Shown here: one piece after another, positions 44,289 to 54,110 of the stretch
Position numbering within the stretch: position 1 is the stretch's first letter
How the letters are laid out: each line of letters starts with the position of its first letter
Source of the DNA: Hydrogenibacillus sp.
GTDB taxonomy: Bacteria > Bacillota > Bacilli > Thermicanales > DSM-22653
Direction: 5' to 3'
Length of the DNA stretch: 64,000 nt
NCBI GenBank assembly: GCA_014896255.1
Contig: JADBKT010000011.1
Location: forward strand, 1-64,000
Notes under the pieces: generated by a model
Databases searched by the model: none
Seen by the model: the letters and a program-made list of their open reading frames with translations, nothing else
Told to the model about the DNA's origin: nothing
Translations under genes and position numbers: made by a program

Positions 44289-45647
44289 ATGTCTGAAAAG
44301 GTCGCCGTGATCACCCTCGGATGCGAGAAAAACCGCGTCGATTCCGACATCATGGCGGAGCTCATCGAGCGACGCGGGTACACGCTCGTCGACGACGCGA
44401 AGGAAGCGAGCGTCGTCGTCGTCAATACGTGCGGCTTCATCGACGTCGCCAAAGCGGAATCGGTGGAAGCGATCTTGGAAGCGGCGGAATTGAAAAGAGA
44501 AGGGCTGAAATCGCTCATCGTCACCGGCTGCCTCGTCCAACGGTACCAGGAGGTTTTGCTCGAGGAGATTCCGGAGATCGACGGGCTCGTCGGGACGGGC
44601 GATTTCCATCGCATCGTGGAAGCCGTAGACCGCGCGCTTCGGGGCGAGAAGCCGGTTTTCATCGGCCATCCGGCGATCAGCTACGAAGCGCTGGCGAGGC
44701 GCTTGCCGGTAGGGCCGAGCGCATACGTGAAGATCGCCGAGGGGTGCAACCACCGTTGTACGTTTTGCGCCATCCCGCTCATGCGCGGTCGGTTGCGCTC
44801 CAGAAGCGTCGCCTCCGTCGTTCGGGAGGTCGAGGCGCTCGTCGCCCGGGGGGTCAAAGAGGTGTCGCTCATCGCCCAAGATCTCTCGAGTTACGGTTTG
44901 GACATCGAGCGGCGCTACCTGCTTCCGGAACTCATCCGCGCCCTCGATGCGATCGACGGCCTGGAATGGGTGAGGCTGCATTATCTTTATCCCGGGGCGT
45001 TCACCGACGCGTTGCTCGAGGCGATGGCCACGTCGCGCACCGTCGTGCCGTACGTCGACATCCCGCTGCAGCACAGCGTCGACCGCATTCTCCGGGCGAT
45101 GAAGCGGCCGCATACCGGCGCCGACATCCGCCGCTTGATCGCGCGCATCCGGGAGGTCATCCCGGATGTGGCCGTCCGTTCGTCGTTCATCGTCGGTTTC
45201 CCCGGCGAGACGGAGGCAGATTTTGAGGCGCTGCTCGATTTTTTGAGCGAGGTCGAGTTGGATCGCGTCGGCGTCTTTACGTATTCACCGGAGGAGGGAA
45301 CGCCTGCGGAGACGCTTCCCGACCAGGTGCCGGACGAGGTGAAAGACGTTCGGGCGAACCGGCTGATCGAGCATCAGCGCGCGATCACGATGAAGAAAAA
45401 TGCCGCGCGTGTCGGGCGGATCACGTCGGTGCTCATCGAACGCGTGGACCCGGAGAGCGGGATGGCCTACGGCCGAACGCCGTACGATGCGCCGGAGGTG
45501 GACGGGGAGATCAGCGTCACCGGTTATGAGGGCCCTCCCGGGACGATCATTCCGGTGCGGGTGACGCACGCGTTCGACTACGATCTGGCGGGCATCGCCG
45601 TTTTGCAGGAAGGCGCAGAAGGGATCAAAGGGGCGGTGGGACGGTGA
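44289..45647 (+). CDS. rimO: Ribosomal protein S12 methylthiotransferase RimO
   Basis: This radical-SAM enzyme methylthiolates an Asp of ribosomal protein S12. The N-terminal UPF0004 cluster-binding part has TLGCEKNRVDSDIM near residues 8-21 (LGCxKN is the RimO form, distinct from MiaB), the radical-SAM CNHRCTFC motif is near 153-160 and a TRAM domain lies at the end. The ATG at 44289 is chosen because GGAGG lies 8 bases upstream; the ATG at 44268 would put that site inside the gene. Length 452. Confidence 0.96.
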   Translation: MSEKVAVITLGCEKNRVDSDIMAELIERRGYTLVDDAKEASVVVVNTCGFIDVAKAESVEAILEAAELKREGLKSLIVTGCLVQRYQEVLLEEIPEIDGLVGTGDFHRIVEAVDRALRGEKPVFIGHPAISYEALARRLPVGPSAYVKIAEGCNHRCTFCAIPLMRGRLRSRSVASVVREVEALVARGVKEVSLIAQDLSSYGLDIERRYLLPELIRALDAIDGLEWVRLHYLYPGAFTDALLEAMATSRTVVPYVDIPLQHSVDRILRAMKRPHTGADIRRLIARIREVIPDVAVRSSFIVGFPGETEADFEALLDFLSEVELDRVGVFTYSPEEGTPAETLPDQVPDEVKDVRANRLIEHQRAITMKKNAARVGRITSVLIERVDPESGMAYGRTPYDAPEVDGEISVTGYEGPPGTIIPVRVTHAFDYDLAGIAVLQEGAEGIKGAVGR

Positions 45648-46201
45648 ACTGGCCGAACCGCTTGACGCTCCTTCGGCTGCTCATCACGATGGTTCTCATC
45701 GCCCTCCTGCAATTCGGGCCGGGGGCGGACGGAGGCGTTCGGGTACGCGACGCGCTGGCCGCGGTGCTTTTTTTGATCGCCGCGCTTTCCGATTGGCTCG
45801 ACGGGTGGATGGCCCGGCGATACGGACTCGTCACCAATTTCGGCAAATTCCTCGACCCTCTGGTCGATAAAATCCTGGTCATCGGCGTGCTCGTCGTCCT
45901 GGTCGAGCTCGGCCGCATTCCGGCCTGGGGCGTCGACCTCATCATCCTTCGCGAATTCGCCGTCTCGGGCTTGAGGATGCTCGCCGCCGCCGAAGGTCGG
46001 GTGATCGCCGCCGGTGCCGGAGGAAAACTCAAAACGGCGGTGCAGCTCGCCGCCGTCTTTCTCCTGATCTTGACCCCCGACGGCGGTTTCGGTGCGCTCG
46101 CCCGAGGGCTGTTTTGGGTTTCGGTGGCGCTGACCTTCCTGAGCGGCGTGCAGTATTTTTTGCAAAATCGTACGGTGCTCGACACCAAGGGGGTCCGATG
46201 A
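45644..46201 (+). CDS. pgsA: CDP-diacylglycerol--glycerol-3-phosphate 3-phosphatidyltransferase
   Basis: PgsA makes phosphatidylglycerol phosphate, the first step to acidic phospholipids. The CDP-alcohol phosphotransferase motif D-G-x2-A-R-x8-G-x3-D-x3-D is seen as DGWMARRYG...GKFLDPLVD near residues 52-75. Several membrane helices; 185 residues. The GTG at 45644 overlaps the rimO stop codon. Placed before cinA-recA as in Bacillus. Confidence 0.96.
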   Translation: MNWPNRLTLLRLLITMVLIALLQFGPGADGGVRVRDALAAVLFLIAALSDWLDGWMARRYGLVTNFGKFLDPLVDKILVIGVLVVLVELGRIPAWGVDLIILREFAVSGLRMLAAAEGRVIAAGAGGKLKTAVQLAAVFLLILTPDGGFGALARGLFWVSVALTFLSGVQYFLQNRTVLDTKGVR

Positions 46202-47499
46202 TGAGCCGCGCGCCGAGAGGCGAGATCATCGCCGTCGGAACGGAGCTCCTGCTCGGGCAGACCGTCAATACGAACGCCACCTGGTTGTCGCGACGCCTGG
46301 CGGAGATCGGCGTCGACGTCTTTTTTCACACGGCGGTCGGCGACAACATCGCCCGCCTGCGCGCGGCGCTCGAAGCGGCGGCGGGACGCAGCGACGTCGT
46401 CGTCATCTGCGGCGGGCTCGGTCCGACGGAAGACGATGTGACGCGGGAGGCGCTTGCGCTTCATCTCGGCCGGCCCGTCGTCCGCGATAAAGGGGCGGAG
46501 GCGGCCGTCCGGCGTTATTTTGAGCGCGTCGGGCGGCCGATGGCGGCGAACAATCTGCGCCAGGCGGAGGTGCTTTTGGACAGCCGCGCCTATCCGAACG
46601 ACGTCGGACTGGCCGTCGGTTTTCGGGCAGAAAAGGACGGCGTCGTATACATCGCGCTTCCCGGACCGCCGCATGAGCTTAAGACGATGTTCGACCGCCA
46701 TGTGGCTCCTGACCTTAAGAGACTTCTTCCGCAGGCGGCACCGCTTGTGCATCGTTATCTCCATTTTGCGGGGATCGGCGAGAGCGCGTTGGCCGCGCGC
46801 CTGGACGACGTGATCGGCGCGCAAAGCGATCCGACGATCGCCGTTTACGCCGAGCCCGGCCATGTGCTCGTCCGCCTTACGACGCGCCGGGCGGATGAAA
46901 AAGCGGCGGCCGAGGCCTTCTCTTCGCCGATGGAGACGATTATCGGCCGCTTGCGCGAGTATTATTTTGGTGAAGGTGAAGGGTTGACGTTGGCCGAGGC
47001 CGTCCTCAAGCGGCTTCAAGCGCGAGGATGGACGCTGGCGGTGGCCGAAAGCTGCACCGGGGGGCTCGTCGCCGATGCGCTCGCCTCCGTCCCTGGAGCG
47101 TCCTCGGTCTTCCGCCTCGGCGTCGTTCCTTACCAGACGCCGATGAAGGCGGCCGTGCTCGGGCTTGACGCCGCGGGGCTCTCCGCACACGGCGCGGTGT
47201 CTCTCTGGGCGGCGGAGGCCATGGCCCGGGCCGTTCAAGCGATGAGTGCCGCGGAAGTCGGCCTGGCGACGACGTGCGTCGCCGGTCCCGGTTTGCAGGA
47301 CGACCGCCCGATCGGCGAGGCGTACATCGGCTTGGCCGTCGGTACGCGGAGTTGGGCGACGGCGATGCGCTTTTCCGGCGATCGTTCCTCGATCCGCCGG
47401 CACGTCGCCGCCCGGGCGCTGTTTGAACTGTTTCGCGCGCTCGAAGTGCCGGACGAACCGATGCGAGCGCGCGATGAATCCATGACTGAAGAAGGGTGA
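46198..47499 (+). CDS. cinA: CinA family competence/damage-inducible protein
   Basis: The N-terminal MoaB/MogA-like domain (EIIAVGTELLLGQTVNTNA near residues 8-26, CGGLGPTEDDVTREA near 76-90) acts on pyridine nucleotides (ADP-ribose pyrophosphatase in some homologues). The C-terminal CinA domain has AESCTGGLVADALASVPGAS near 286-305, typical of nicotinamide mononucleotide deamidase, though THCTGPGG-type residues near the end are altered to TTCVAGPGLQ. The ATG at 46198 overlaps the pgsA stop. Length 433. Confidence 0.95.
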   Translation: MMSRAPRGEIIAVGTELLLGQTVNTNATWLSRRLAEIGVDVFFHTAVGDNIARLRAALEAAAGRSDVVVICGGLGPTEDDVTREALALHLGRPVVRDKGAEAAVRRYFERVGRPMAANNLRQAEVLLDSRAYPNDVGLAVGFRAEKDGVVYIALPGPPHELKTMFDRHVAPDLKRLLPQAAPLVHRYLHFAGIGESALAARLDDVIGAQSDPTIAVYAEPGHVLVRLTTRRADEKAAAEAFSSPMETIIGRLREYYFGEGEGLTLAEAVLKRLQARGWTLAVAESCTGGLVADALASVPGASSVFRLGVVPYQTPMKAAVLGLDAAGLSAHGAVSLWAAEAMARAVQAMSAAEVGLATTCVAGPGLQDDRPIGEAYIGLAVGTRSWATAMRFSGDRSSIRRHVAARALFELFRALEVPDEPMRARDESMTEEG

Positions 47500-47504
47500 C
47501 GCGT

Positions 47505-49088
47505 ATGACCGTATTCCAAGATTTTTCCATCGACCCGGCGATTTTGCGGGCGATTTCCGATATGGGCTTTGAAGAGCCTTCGCCGATTCAGAAAGAAGCG
47601 ATTCCGAAGATCTTAGAGGGTCTGGACGTCATCGGCCAGGCGCAGACGGGGACCGGCAAGACGGCCGCGTTCGGCATCCCGATCGTCGAGAAAGTGTCGC
47701 CGGAACTCGGTGCCGTCCAGGCGCTCGTGCTCACGCCGACGCGCGAGTTGGCCATTCAAGTCTCCGGCGAGATCCGCAAGATCGCCAAGTACAAGCGGGT
47801 GCGGACGCTCCCCATCTACGGCGGGCAGTCCATCGGACACCAGATCCGCGCCTTGAAGATGGGCGTGCACGTCGTCATCGGCACGCCGGGGCGGCTCATC
47901 GACCATATCGAGCGCGGAACGCTCACGCTCGATCGTGTGCGGATCCTCGTCTTGGACGAAGCCGATGAAATGCTCGACATGGGCTTCATCGACGACATCG
48001 AGCGCATTTTACGGGTTTTGCCGGGGGAACGCCAGACGCTGCTCTTCTCGGCGACGATGCCCGAGGAGATCCGCCGTTTGGCCAATCGCTACATGAAACG
48101 GCCGGTGATGATCAAGGTGACGCGGGAAGAGGTCACCGCGCCGTCCATCGAACAGGTGTACTACAAGGTGCTGGAAAAAAACAAACTCGATGCCCTTTGC
48201 CGCATCCTGGACGCCGAGGAGACGGAGCTCGGGATCATCTTTTGCCGTACGAAACGGGGCGTCGATGAGCTTTCCGAGCAGCTGCAGGCGCGCGGATACC
48301 TCGTCGACGCGCTGCACGGCGACCTGTCGCAGGCACAGCGGGACAAGGTGATGGGCGACTTCCGCAGCGGGCGCATCGAGTACTTGATCGCCACCGACGT
48401 CGCCGCACGGGGTTTGGACGTCACCAACGTGACGCACGTGATCAACTATGACATCCCTCAAGATCCGGAGTCTTACGTGCATCGCATCGGGCGCACCGGC
48501 CGGGCCGGCAAGCACGGGATCGCCATCACGCTGGTGACGCCGCGTGAGATGAAGCAACTCAGGGTCATCGAGCAGCTGACGCGGACGCGCATCCAGCCGC
48601 GGGAGCTGCCGACGGTCGAGGAAGCGAACGAGCGGCGGCTTGCGCAGTTCGTCGCCGAAGTCAAGGCGATGGTCGAACAAGGCGATTGGCACCCGCTCGT
48701 CGAAGAGGCCGCCGAGTCGCTCATCAGCTCCGTCGATCCGCGGACGCTCGTTCGGGCCCTTGTGCATTACGCGCTGAAAGATGAGCTTACACTGGAGCCG
48801 GACTCCGGCTACGATTTCGGCGAGACCGGCGCGGCCGCCGGGATGGTCCGCTTTTTCTTGAACGTCGGAAAGAACATCAACATCACGCCGAAAAAACTGG
48901 CCGACGAATTGTCGCAGATCGCCGGCGTGTCGGTGGGCGAGATCGGGCGCATCGACATCTTCGACCGCTTTACGTTCGTCGAAGTGAGCGAGTCGGCGGC
49001 ACCGTTCGTCTATGAGGCGCTGAAGCAAGGGAAACTTCTCGGCACGCGCGTCTTTGTCGAGCCGGCCAAGCCGAGGAGTCGTCGGTAG
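47505..49088 (+). CDS. DEAD-box RNA helicase with DbpA-type RNA-binding domain
   Basis: ATP-dependent RNA helicase. Motifs in order: Q motif ([13 protein letters not shown] near residue 26), [15 protein letters not shown] near 46, Ia PTRELAIQV near 77, II DEAD within [14 protein letters not shown] near 151, III SATMP near 184, [12 protein letters not shown] near 328. The tail (about 450-522) is a DbpA RNA-binding fold ([20 protein letters not shown]), which targets rRNA in DbpA/DeaD and CshA relatives. ATG 47505 is preferred (GAAGGGTGA upstream). Its location between cinA and recA departs from B. subtilis. Confidence 0.95.
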   Translation: MTVFQDFSIDPAILRAISDMGFEEPSPIQKEAIPKILEGLDVIGQAQTGTGKTAAFGIPIVEKVSPELGAVQALVLTPTRELAIQVSGEIRKIAKYKRVRTLPIYGGQSIGHQIRALKMGVHVVIGTPGRLIDHIERGTLTLDRVRILVLDEADEMLDMGFIDDIERILRVLPGERQTLLFSATMPEEIRRLANRYMKRPVMIKVTREEVTAPSIEQVYYKVLEKNKLDALCRILDAEETELGIIFCRTKRGVDELSEQLQARGYLVDALHGDLSQAQRDKVMGDFRSGRIEYLIATDVAARGLDVTNVTHVINYDIPQDPESYVHRIGRTGRAGKHGIAITLVTPREMKQLRVIEQLTRTRIQPRELPTVEEANERRLAQFVAEVKAMVEQGDWHPLVEEAAESLISSVDPRTLVRALVHYALKDELTLEPDSGYDFGETGAAAGMVRFFLNVGKNINITPKKLADELSQIAGVSVGEIGRIDIFDRFTFVEVSESAAPFVYEALKQGKLLGTRVFVEPAKPRSRR

Positions 49089-49101
49089 CGAGCGGTCGCC
49101 G

Positions 49102-49121
49102 GCGGAAGGAGAACCTTCCGC
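49102..49121 (+). terminator. Hairpin between the helicase and recA
   Basis: Perfect stem GCGGAAGG/CCTTCCGC (49102-49109, 49114-49121), loop AGAA. There is no T-run, so termination may be inefficient or factor-assisted. Confidence 0.5.
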
Positions 49122-49126
49122 TCGGC

Positions 49127-49155
49127 TTGTCTTCGAACGGTGGAGGCAGTACAAT
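49127..49155 (+). promoter_or_regulatory. Predicted sigma-A promoter of recA
   Basis: TTGTCT (49127-49132), 17-base spacer, TACAAT (49150-49155). The spacer contains CGAAC (49134-49138), half of a Gram-positive LexA box, but the matching GTTCG arm is missing. A hairpin CAGGCC/GGCCTG (49182-49187, 49205-49210) lies in the leader. Confidence 0.65.
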
Positions 49156-49222
49156 CGGGTTACGGATTCAAAAGTTCGTTGCAGGCCCTGATCTCCGGGC
49201 AGTCGGCCTGATCAAAGGGGAG

Positions 49223-50284
49223 ATGGATGTGTCGGAGCGAAAGGCGGCGCTGGAGAAGGCGCTCAGCCAGATCGAGCGCCAGTTCGGGAAAGGGTCCATC
49301 ATGCGCCTCGGCGAGGCCCAGGCGCAGGCGCAAGTATCGGTCGTGCCGAGCGGCTCCATCGCCCTCGACATCGCCCTCGGCGTCGGCGGCTTCCCGCGCG
49401 GGCGGATCATCGAGATTTACGGGCCGGAGTCGTCGGGGAAGACGACCGTGGCGCTGCACGCCATCGCCGAAGTGCAAAAGCGCGGCGGCACGGCGGCGTT
49501 CATCGACGCCGAGCATGCGCTGGATCCGGTCTATGCGGAAAAGCTCGGCGTGAACATCGACGATCTGTTGATTTCACAGCCCGACACCGGCGAGCAGGCG
49601 CTGGAAATCTGCGAGGCGCTGGTCCGCAGCGGCGCGGTCGACATCGTCGTCATCGATTCCGTCGCCGCTCTCGTTCCCAAGGCGGAGATCGAGGGGGAGA
49701 TGGGCGACGCGCACGTCGGACTCCAGGCGCGGCTCATGTCGCAGGCGCTCCGGAAGCTTTCCGGCGCGATTTCGAAATCGCAGACGATCGCCATTTTCAT
49801 CAACCAGCTGCGGGAAAAAGTCGGCGTCATGTTCGGCAACCCGGAGACGACGCCGGGAGGACGGGCGCTCAAGTTTTACGCCAGTATCCGGCTCGACGTC
49901 CGGCGGGCGGAGACGATCAAGCAGGGGACGGAGATGATCGGCTCGCGGACGAAGATCAAGGTCGTCAAAAACAAAGTCGCGCCGCCGTTTCGTTCGGCCG
50001 ACGTGGACATCATCTTCGGCGAGGGCATCTCTCGCGAGGGGGACATCCTCGACCTCGCCGCGCAGCTGGACATCGTCACCAAGAGCGGTTCATGGTACGC
50101 CTATGGCGATACGCGCATCGGCCAGGGGCGGGAAAACGCCAAGCAATATTTAAAAGAACATCCCGAGTTGGCCGAGGAGCTCGAGGCGAAGATTCGCGAA
50201 CGCTTTCAGTTGGCGGGCGGAGGCCGCATCCCGAGCGCGGCGGACGACGAACTGCCGGAGGCGCCGATCGACGAGTTCGTCTAA
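49223..50284 (+). CDS. recA: Recombinase RecA
   Basis: RecA forms filaments on single-stranded DNA for homologous recombination and SOS signalling. Walker [10 protein letters not shown] near residue 68, the MAW-type segment [19 protein letters not shown] near 46, and the L2 loop region [25 protein letters not shown] near 193 are intact. Start ATG 49223 or GTG 49229: AAAGGGGAG is nearer the ideal distance from the GTG. About 353 residues, normal. The frame open to 49127 covers the promoter and is not coding. Confidence 0.98.
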   Translation: MDVSERKAALEKALSQIERQFGKGSIMRLGEAQAQAQVSVVPSGSIALDIALGVGGFPRGRIIEIYGPESSGKTTVALHAIAEVQKRGGTAAFIDAEHALDPVYAEKLGVNIDDLLISQPDTGEQALEICEALVRSGAVDIVVIDSVAALVPKAEIEGEMGDAHVGLQARLMSQALRKLSGAISKSQTIAIFINQLREKVGVMFGNPETTPGGRALKFYASIRLDVRRAETIKQGTEMIGSRTKIKVVKNKVAPPFRSADVDIIFGEGISREGDILDLAAQLDIVTKSGSWYAYGDTRIGQGRENAKQYLKEHPELAEELEAKIRERFQLAGGGRIPSAADDELPEAPIDEFV

Positions 50285-50385
50285 GCGCCGTATATCGGCA
50301 TCCCGGGCGCGACGGCGAAGCGCATCTTCCAAGGGCGTGGCAAAGCAGCGCGTGTAACGTACGTTCCAACGGGGAGGCGGGAGAC

Positions 50386-51066
50386 ATGTTCGACGGGGCG
50401 GACGGCCGAGCGTCCTTACGCATCGAACGCCTCGTGCAGCGCGGGCGGACGGTGGACGTTCACTTGGAGAACGGTGAAGTGCTCTCCGTGGACGAAGAAA
50501 CCGTCGTCCGCGGCGGGCTTTTGGTCGGCGTCCGGCTTTCCGCCGACGACATCGCCCGCCTTTCCGCCTTAGAGCGCCAGTCGGCGGCGTACCGCCGGGC
50601 GCTCTTATTTTTGTCCTATCGGCCGCGGACGATCCGCGAAGTGCGCGTCGATCTGGGGCGCAGGGGCTACGCGGCGGAGGCGGAAGCCGTTATCGCGCGC
50701 CTCGTCGCCGAGGGTTACCTCGACGATCGCCGTTTCGCCCAAATGTGGATCGAAGAGCGGAAACGCTCAAGACCGCGCTCCCGCGCCGCCCTTCTCGATG
50801 AGCTTGCCGTCCGGGGCGTGCCGCGGGACGTCGCTTTGGCGGCGCTCGGTGACTATACCGAGGCGGACGAGTTCGAGGCCGCGGTTCGCCTCGCCGCGCC
50901 GTACTTTCGGCGGGCGCGAGGCGATCTTCGGACTCGAGTGCAAAAGACGCTCGCCTATCTCGGCCGCCACGGGTTCTCCGCGGAAACGGCGTACGCAGCC
51001 GTTCGACGGCTTCGAGACGCATCGGACGGCGTCGATGAAGCGGCGGACGACGGCCATTTTTGTTGA
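50386..51066 (+). CDS. recX: Regulatory protein RecX
   Basis: RecX modulates RecA filaments. Three-helix RecX repeats are visible: LSYRPRTIREVRVDLGRRGY near residues 74-93, then AVIARLVAEGYLDDRRFAQMWIEER and the later RAALLDELAVRGVPRD. ATG 50386 has GGGGAGG upstream; 226 residues. It follows recA by 101 bases, as in many bacteria (in B. subtilis recX is elsewhere). The rny promoter overlaps its stop codon. Confidence 0.92.
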   Translation: MFDGADGRASLRIERLVQRGRTVDVHLENGEVLSVDEETVVRGGLLVGVRLSADDIARLSALERQSAAYRRALLFLSYRPRTIREVRVDLGRRGYAAEAEAVIARLVAEGYLDDRRFAQMWIEERKRSRPRSRAALLDELAVRGVPRDVALAALGDYTEADEFEAAVRLAAPYFRRARGDLRTRVQKTLAYLGRHGFSAETAYAAVRRLRDASDGVDEAADDGHFC

Positions 51067-51091
51067 CATGGTTCTGACCAACCGGTAGAAT
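51063..51091 (+). promoter_or_regulatory. Predicted sigma-A promoter of rny
   Basis: Consensus TTGACA (51063-51068), 17-base spacer, TAGAAT (51086-51091). Confidence 0.75.
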
Positions 51092-51211
51092 GAAGGTGTA
51101 CCCTTCCATAGTGCAAACATGTTTCCCCCTTCGTTCGTCGGGCCCGTCCGCGGAGAGAGAAAACCGCGTCGCCTGCGGCGGCGCCCGGAAGCGAACGGAG
51201 GTGTACCATCG

Positions 51212-52756
51212 GTGATGGAGTGGCTCATCACACTCATCGTCGCCGTCCTCGCCCTCCTCGCCGGGGGGTGGGGCGGTTACCTCCTGCGCCGCCGGATCGA
51301 ACAGAACACCCTCGGGGCCGCCGAAGCGCGCGCCCGGGCGATCGTCGAGGAAGCGGCGCAGGAAGCGGAGACGTTGAAGAAGGAAAAACTGCTCGAAGCG
51401 AAAGAAGAGATCCATCGCCAGCGCTTGGAGCTTGAGCAGGAGCTCAAAGACCGGCGCGGCGAAATACAGCGTTTGGAAGCGCGTCTCCTGCAAAAGGAAG
51501 AAACGTTCGACCGCAAGCTGGAGACGTTGGAAGAAAAAGAGCGCGTGTTGAAGCTGAGGGAAGAAGAACTCGCTCGCCGGTTGACGGAAGCCGAGGCGCT
51601 GGTCGAAGCGCGAGAGGCGGAACTGGCACGTGTCAGCGGTCTCACGCGCGAGGCGGCGCGGGAGATGATCCTTCGGGCGGCACGGGAAGAAGCGGAACAC
51701 GACGCCGCCCAGCTCATGAAGTCGATTGAAGAGCGGGCGCGGTTGGACGCCGAGAAGAAGGCGCGGGAAATCATCGCCACGGTGATCCAGCGCTATGCGG
51801 CAGACGTCGTCACGGAGACGACGGTGAGCGTGGTTCAACTTCCGAACGACGAAATGAAAGGACGCATCATCGGACGCGAAGGGAGAAACATTCGCACTCT
51901 GGAAACGCTGACCGGGATCGACCTGATCATCGACGACACGCCGGAGGCGGTCGTGCTTTCGGGCTTCGATCCGATTCGCCGCGAAATCGCCAAAGTCGCG
52001 CTCGAGCGTCTGGTGGCCGACGGCCGCATTCACCCGGCGCGCATCGAAGAGATGGTCGAGCGCGCTCGGCGGGAAGTCGACGAGCGCATCCGCGAATACG
52101 GCGAACAGGCGGTGTTCGAACTCGGCATCTACGGTATGCATCCGGATCTGATCAAAATCGTCGGCCGTCTTCATTTCCGCACGAGTTACGGCCAAAACGC
52201 CCTGGCGCACGCCAAAGAGGTGGCGCATCTGGCCGGACTTTTGGCGGCCGAGCTCGGCGAAGACGTCATCCTGGCCCGGCGGGCGGGGTTGCTTCACGAC
52301 ATCGGCAAAGCCATCGACCACGAGGTCGACGGCTCCCACGTCGAAGTGGGCATCGAGCTGGCGAAGAAGTACAAGGAGCATCCCGTCGTCATCAACAGTA
52401 TCGCCTCGCATCACGGAGACGAGCCGCCGAATTCGGTCATCTCGATGATCGTCGCGGCGGCCGATGCGCTCTCCGCAGCCCGGCCCGGCGCGCGGCGAGA
52501 GACGCTGGAGGCGTATTTGCGACGCTTAAGACGCCTGGAGGAGATTGCCCAGTCGTTTGAGGGCGTCGAGAAAGCGTTTGCCATCCAGGCCGGCCGCGAA
52601 GTGCGCATCATGGTCAAACCGGACACGATCGACGATGCCGGGGCGTTCCGCCTGGCGCGCGAGATCACGAAACGGATCGAACAAGAACTGGACTATCCCG
52701 GGCATATTAAAGTGACGGTCATCCGCGAGACGCGGGCGGTGGAATATGCAAAATAA
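51212..52756 (+). CDS. rny: Ribonuclease Y
   Basis: Membrane-anchored endoribonuclease that initiates mRNA decay in Firmicutes. An N-terminal membrane helix ([21 protein letters not shown]) is followed by a long coiled coil (about residues 30-200), a KH domain ([21 protein letters not shown] near 220-240) and an HD domain with the HD pair in [13 protein letters not shown] near 360. GTG 51212 has GGAGGT 9 bases upstream; ATG 51215 is the next codon. 514 residues, normal. Confidence 0.97.
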   Translation: MMEWLITLIVAVLALLAGGWGGYLLRRRIEQNTLGAAEARARAIVEEAAQEAETLKKEKLLEAKEEIHRQRLELEQELKDRRGEIQRLEARLLQKEETFDRKLETLEEKERVLKLREEELARRLTEAEALVEAREAELARVSGLTREAAREMILRAAREEAEHDAAQLMKSIEERARLDAEKKAREIIATVIQRYAADVVTETTVSVVQLPNDEMKGRIIGREGRNIRTLETLTGIDLIIDDTPEAVVLSGFDPIRREIAKVALERLVADGRIHPARIEEMVERARREVDERIREYGEQAVFELGIYGMHPDLIKIVGRLHFRTSYGQNALAHAKEVAHLAGLLAAELGEDVILARRAGLLHDIGKAIDHEVDGSHVEVGIELAKKYKEHPVVINSIASHHGDEPPNSVISMIVAAADALSAARPGARRETLEAYLRRLRRLEEIAQSFEGVEKAFAIQAGREVRIMVKPDTIDDAGAFRLAREITKRIEQELDYPGHIKVTVIRETRAVEYAK

Positions 52757-52761
52757 CGCTC

Positions 52762-52786
52762 AGGCGGCCACCCGGCCGCCTTTTTC
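52762..52786 (+). terminator. Terminator after rny
   Basis: Stem AGGCGGCC/GGCCGCCT (52762-52769, 52774-52781), loop ACCC, then TTTTTCTTT. Confidence 0.9.
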
Positions 52787-52823
52787 TTTATCCGCCCGCG
52801 GGAACATCTTAAGGGGGTTCATC

Positions 52824-53666
52824 ATGCGCGTATTGTTCATCGGCGACATCGTCGGCCGTCCCGGACGGACGATGCTGGAACGCCACCTTCCTTCGCTCAT
52901 CGCGGAGCTCCAACCGCATTTCGTCGTGGCCAACGGCGAAAACGCCGCCCACGGCCGGGGCATGACGCGCAACATCGCCGAGCGGTTTTTCGCCCTCGGG
53001 GTCGACGTCATCACCATGGGCAACCATACGTGGGACAACCGGGAGATCTTCGAACTGATCGTCGACGAACCCCGCTTGCTCAGACCGCTGAACTACCCTC
53101 CGGGGACGGTCGGGAGCGGCTTGACCATCGCCGAAAAGGATGGCCTTCGCCTTGGCGTGGTGAACGTCATGGGCCGTTCGTTTTTGCCGCCCCTTGACGA
53201 TCCGTTTCGGACACTCGATCAGGCCTTACAGGTGTTCGGTGAAACGGGCGTGCGGCACATTTTGGTCGACGTGCACGCCGAGGCCACGGCGGAAAAACAA
53301 GCCCTCGGCTGGTACTTGGACGGTCGGGCGTCGGCCGTCGTCGGCACGCACACGCACGTGCAGACCGCCGATGCACGCATTTTGCCGAACGGGACGGCGT
53401 ACATCACCGACGTCGGCATGACCGGCCCGATGAACGGCGTTTTGGGGATGGACCGGGAGGGGGTGCTGGCCCGCTTTTTGACCCAGCTGCCGCATCGCTT
53501 TGAAGTGCTGAACGATGGGCCGCGAGAGCTTTCTTACGTCTTCGTCGACCTGGACGACGACGGGCGTGCCACATGCATCCGTCGGGGGCGGCTCGTCGAA
53601 GACGCCGCCGCGGAAGGGACATTCGTTCCGGCGCAGGATGCGGGCGATGACGCATCGGTGTCGTAA
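52824..53666 (+). CDS. ymdB: YmdB family metallophosphoesterase
   Basis: TIGR00282-type calcineurin-like phosphodiesterase. B. subtilis YmdB hydrolyses 2',3'-cyclic nucleotides and influences biofilm and motility decisions. Metal-ligand motifs: FIGDIVGRPGR at residues 5-15, VVANGENAAHGRGMT near 36-50, MGNHTWDN near 67-74, VDVHAEATAEKQA near 149 and VGTHTHVQTAD near 172. Length 280 from the ATG at 52824 (AAGGGGG upstream). Confidence 0.95.
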   Translation: MRVLFIGDIVGRPGRTMLERHLPSLIAELQPHFVVANGENAAHGRGMTRNIAERFFALGVDVITMGNHTWDNREIFELIVDEPRLLRPLNYPPGTVGSGLTIAEKDGLRLGVVNVMGRSFLPPLDDPFRTLDQALQVFGETGVRHILVDVHAEATAEKQALGWYLDGRASAVVGTHTHVQTADARILPNGTAYITDVGMTGPMNGVLGMDREGVLARFLTQLPHRFEVLNDGPRELSYVFVDLDDDGRATCIRRGRLVEDAAAEGTFVPAQDAGDDASVS

Positions 53667-53709
53667 GACGGCGGTCGCAAGCGGCGTTCGACACAAATCG
53701 GATCGAAAA

Positions 53710-53739
53710 AAAGGAATTGTTTCCCTCCGCGGAGAATAT
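53710..53739 (+). promoter_or_regulatory. Predicted sigma-H promoter of spoVS
   Basis: AAAGGAATT (53710-53718) and GGAGAATAT (53731-53739) match the sigma-H -35 (RnAGGAwww) and -10 (RnnGAATww) with a 12-base spacer. spoVS is a known sigma-H gene in B. subtilis. Confidence 0.75.
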
Positions 53740-53779
53740 GGTACACCAGCGCCATTGTTATGGAAGGGTAGGGAGAAGG

Positions 53780-54040
53780 ATGGACGTCTTAAAAGTGTCG
53801 GCCAAGTCGAACCCGAATTCTGTCGCCGGGGCGCTTGCAGGTGTCATCCGTGAAAAAGGGAAAGCCGAGCTGCAGGCGATCGGCGCCGGCGCGCTCAATC
53901 AAGCGATCAAGGCGGTGGCCATCGCCCGGGGATTCATCGCTCCGAGCGGCATCGATTTGATCTGCATCCCCGCCTTTACAGACATCATCATCGACGGCGA
54001 ACAGCGCACCGCCATCCGCCTGATCGTCGAACCGAGATGA
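53780..54040 (+). CDS. spoVS: Stage V sporulation protein S
   Basis: SpoVS is a small Alba-like protein needed for late sporulation and found also in other thermophiles. The sequence MDVLKVSAKSNPNSVAGAL and the centre QAIGAGALNQAIKAVAIARG are almost invariant in the family; 86 residues is the exact family length. ATG 53780 follows GGGAGAAGG. The upstream in-frame codons to 53717 cover the promoter. Confidence 0.99.
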   Translation: MDVLKVSAKSNPNSVAGALAGVIREKGKAELQAIGAGALNQAIKAVAIARGFIAPSGIDLICIPAFTDIIIDGEQRTAIRLIVEPR

Positions 54041-54068
54041 CGGCCTGATCGTCGAGCCACGGGAACGC

Positions 54069-54093
54069 GGCCTGTTGACAGGCCTTTCTTTTT
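54069..54093 (+). terminator. Terminator after spoVS
   Basis: Stem GGCCTG/CAGGCC (54069-54074, 54079-54084), loop TTGA, followed by TTTCTTTTT. Confidence 0.85.
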
Positions 54094-54110
54094 GTGACGG
54101 GGGGATCCGC

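Noticed and set aside
44312-45226. 301-codon + strand frame inside rimO
   Set aside because: Out-of-frame shadow without motifs; rimO has the radical-SAM Cys motif in its own frame.
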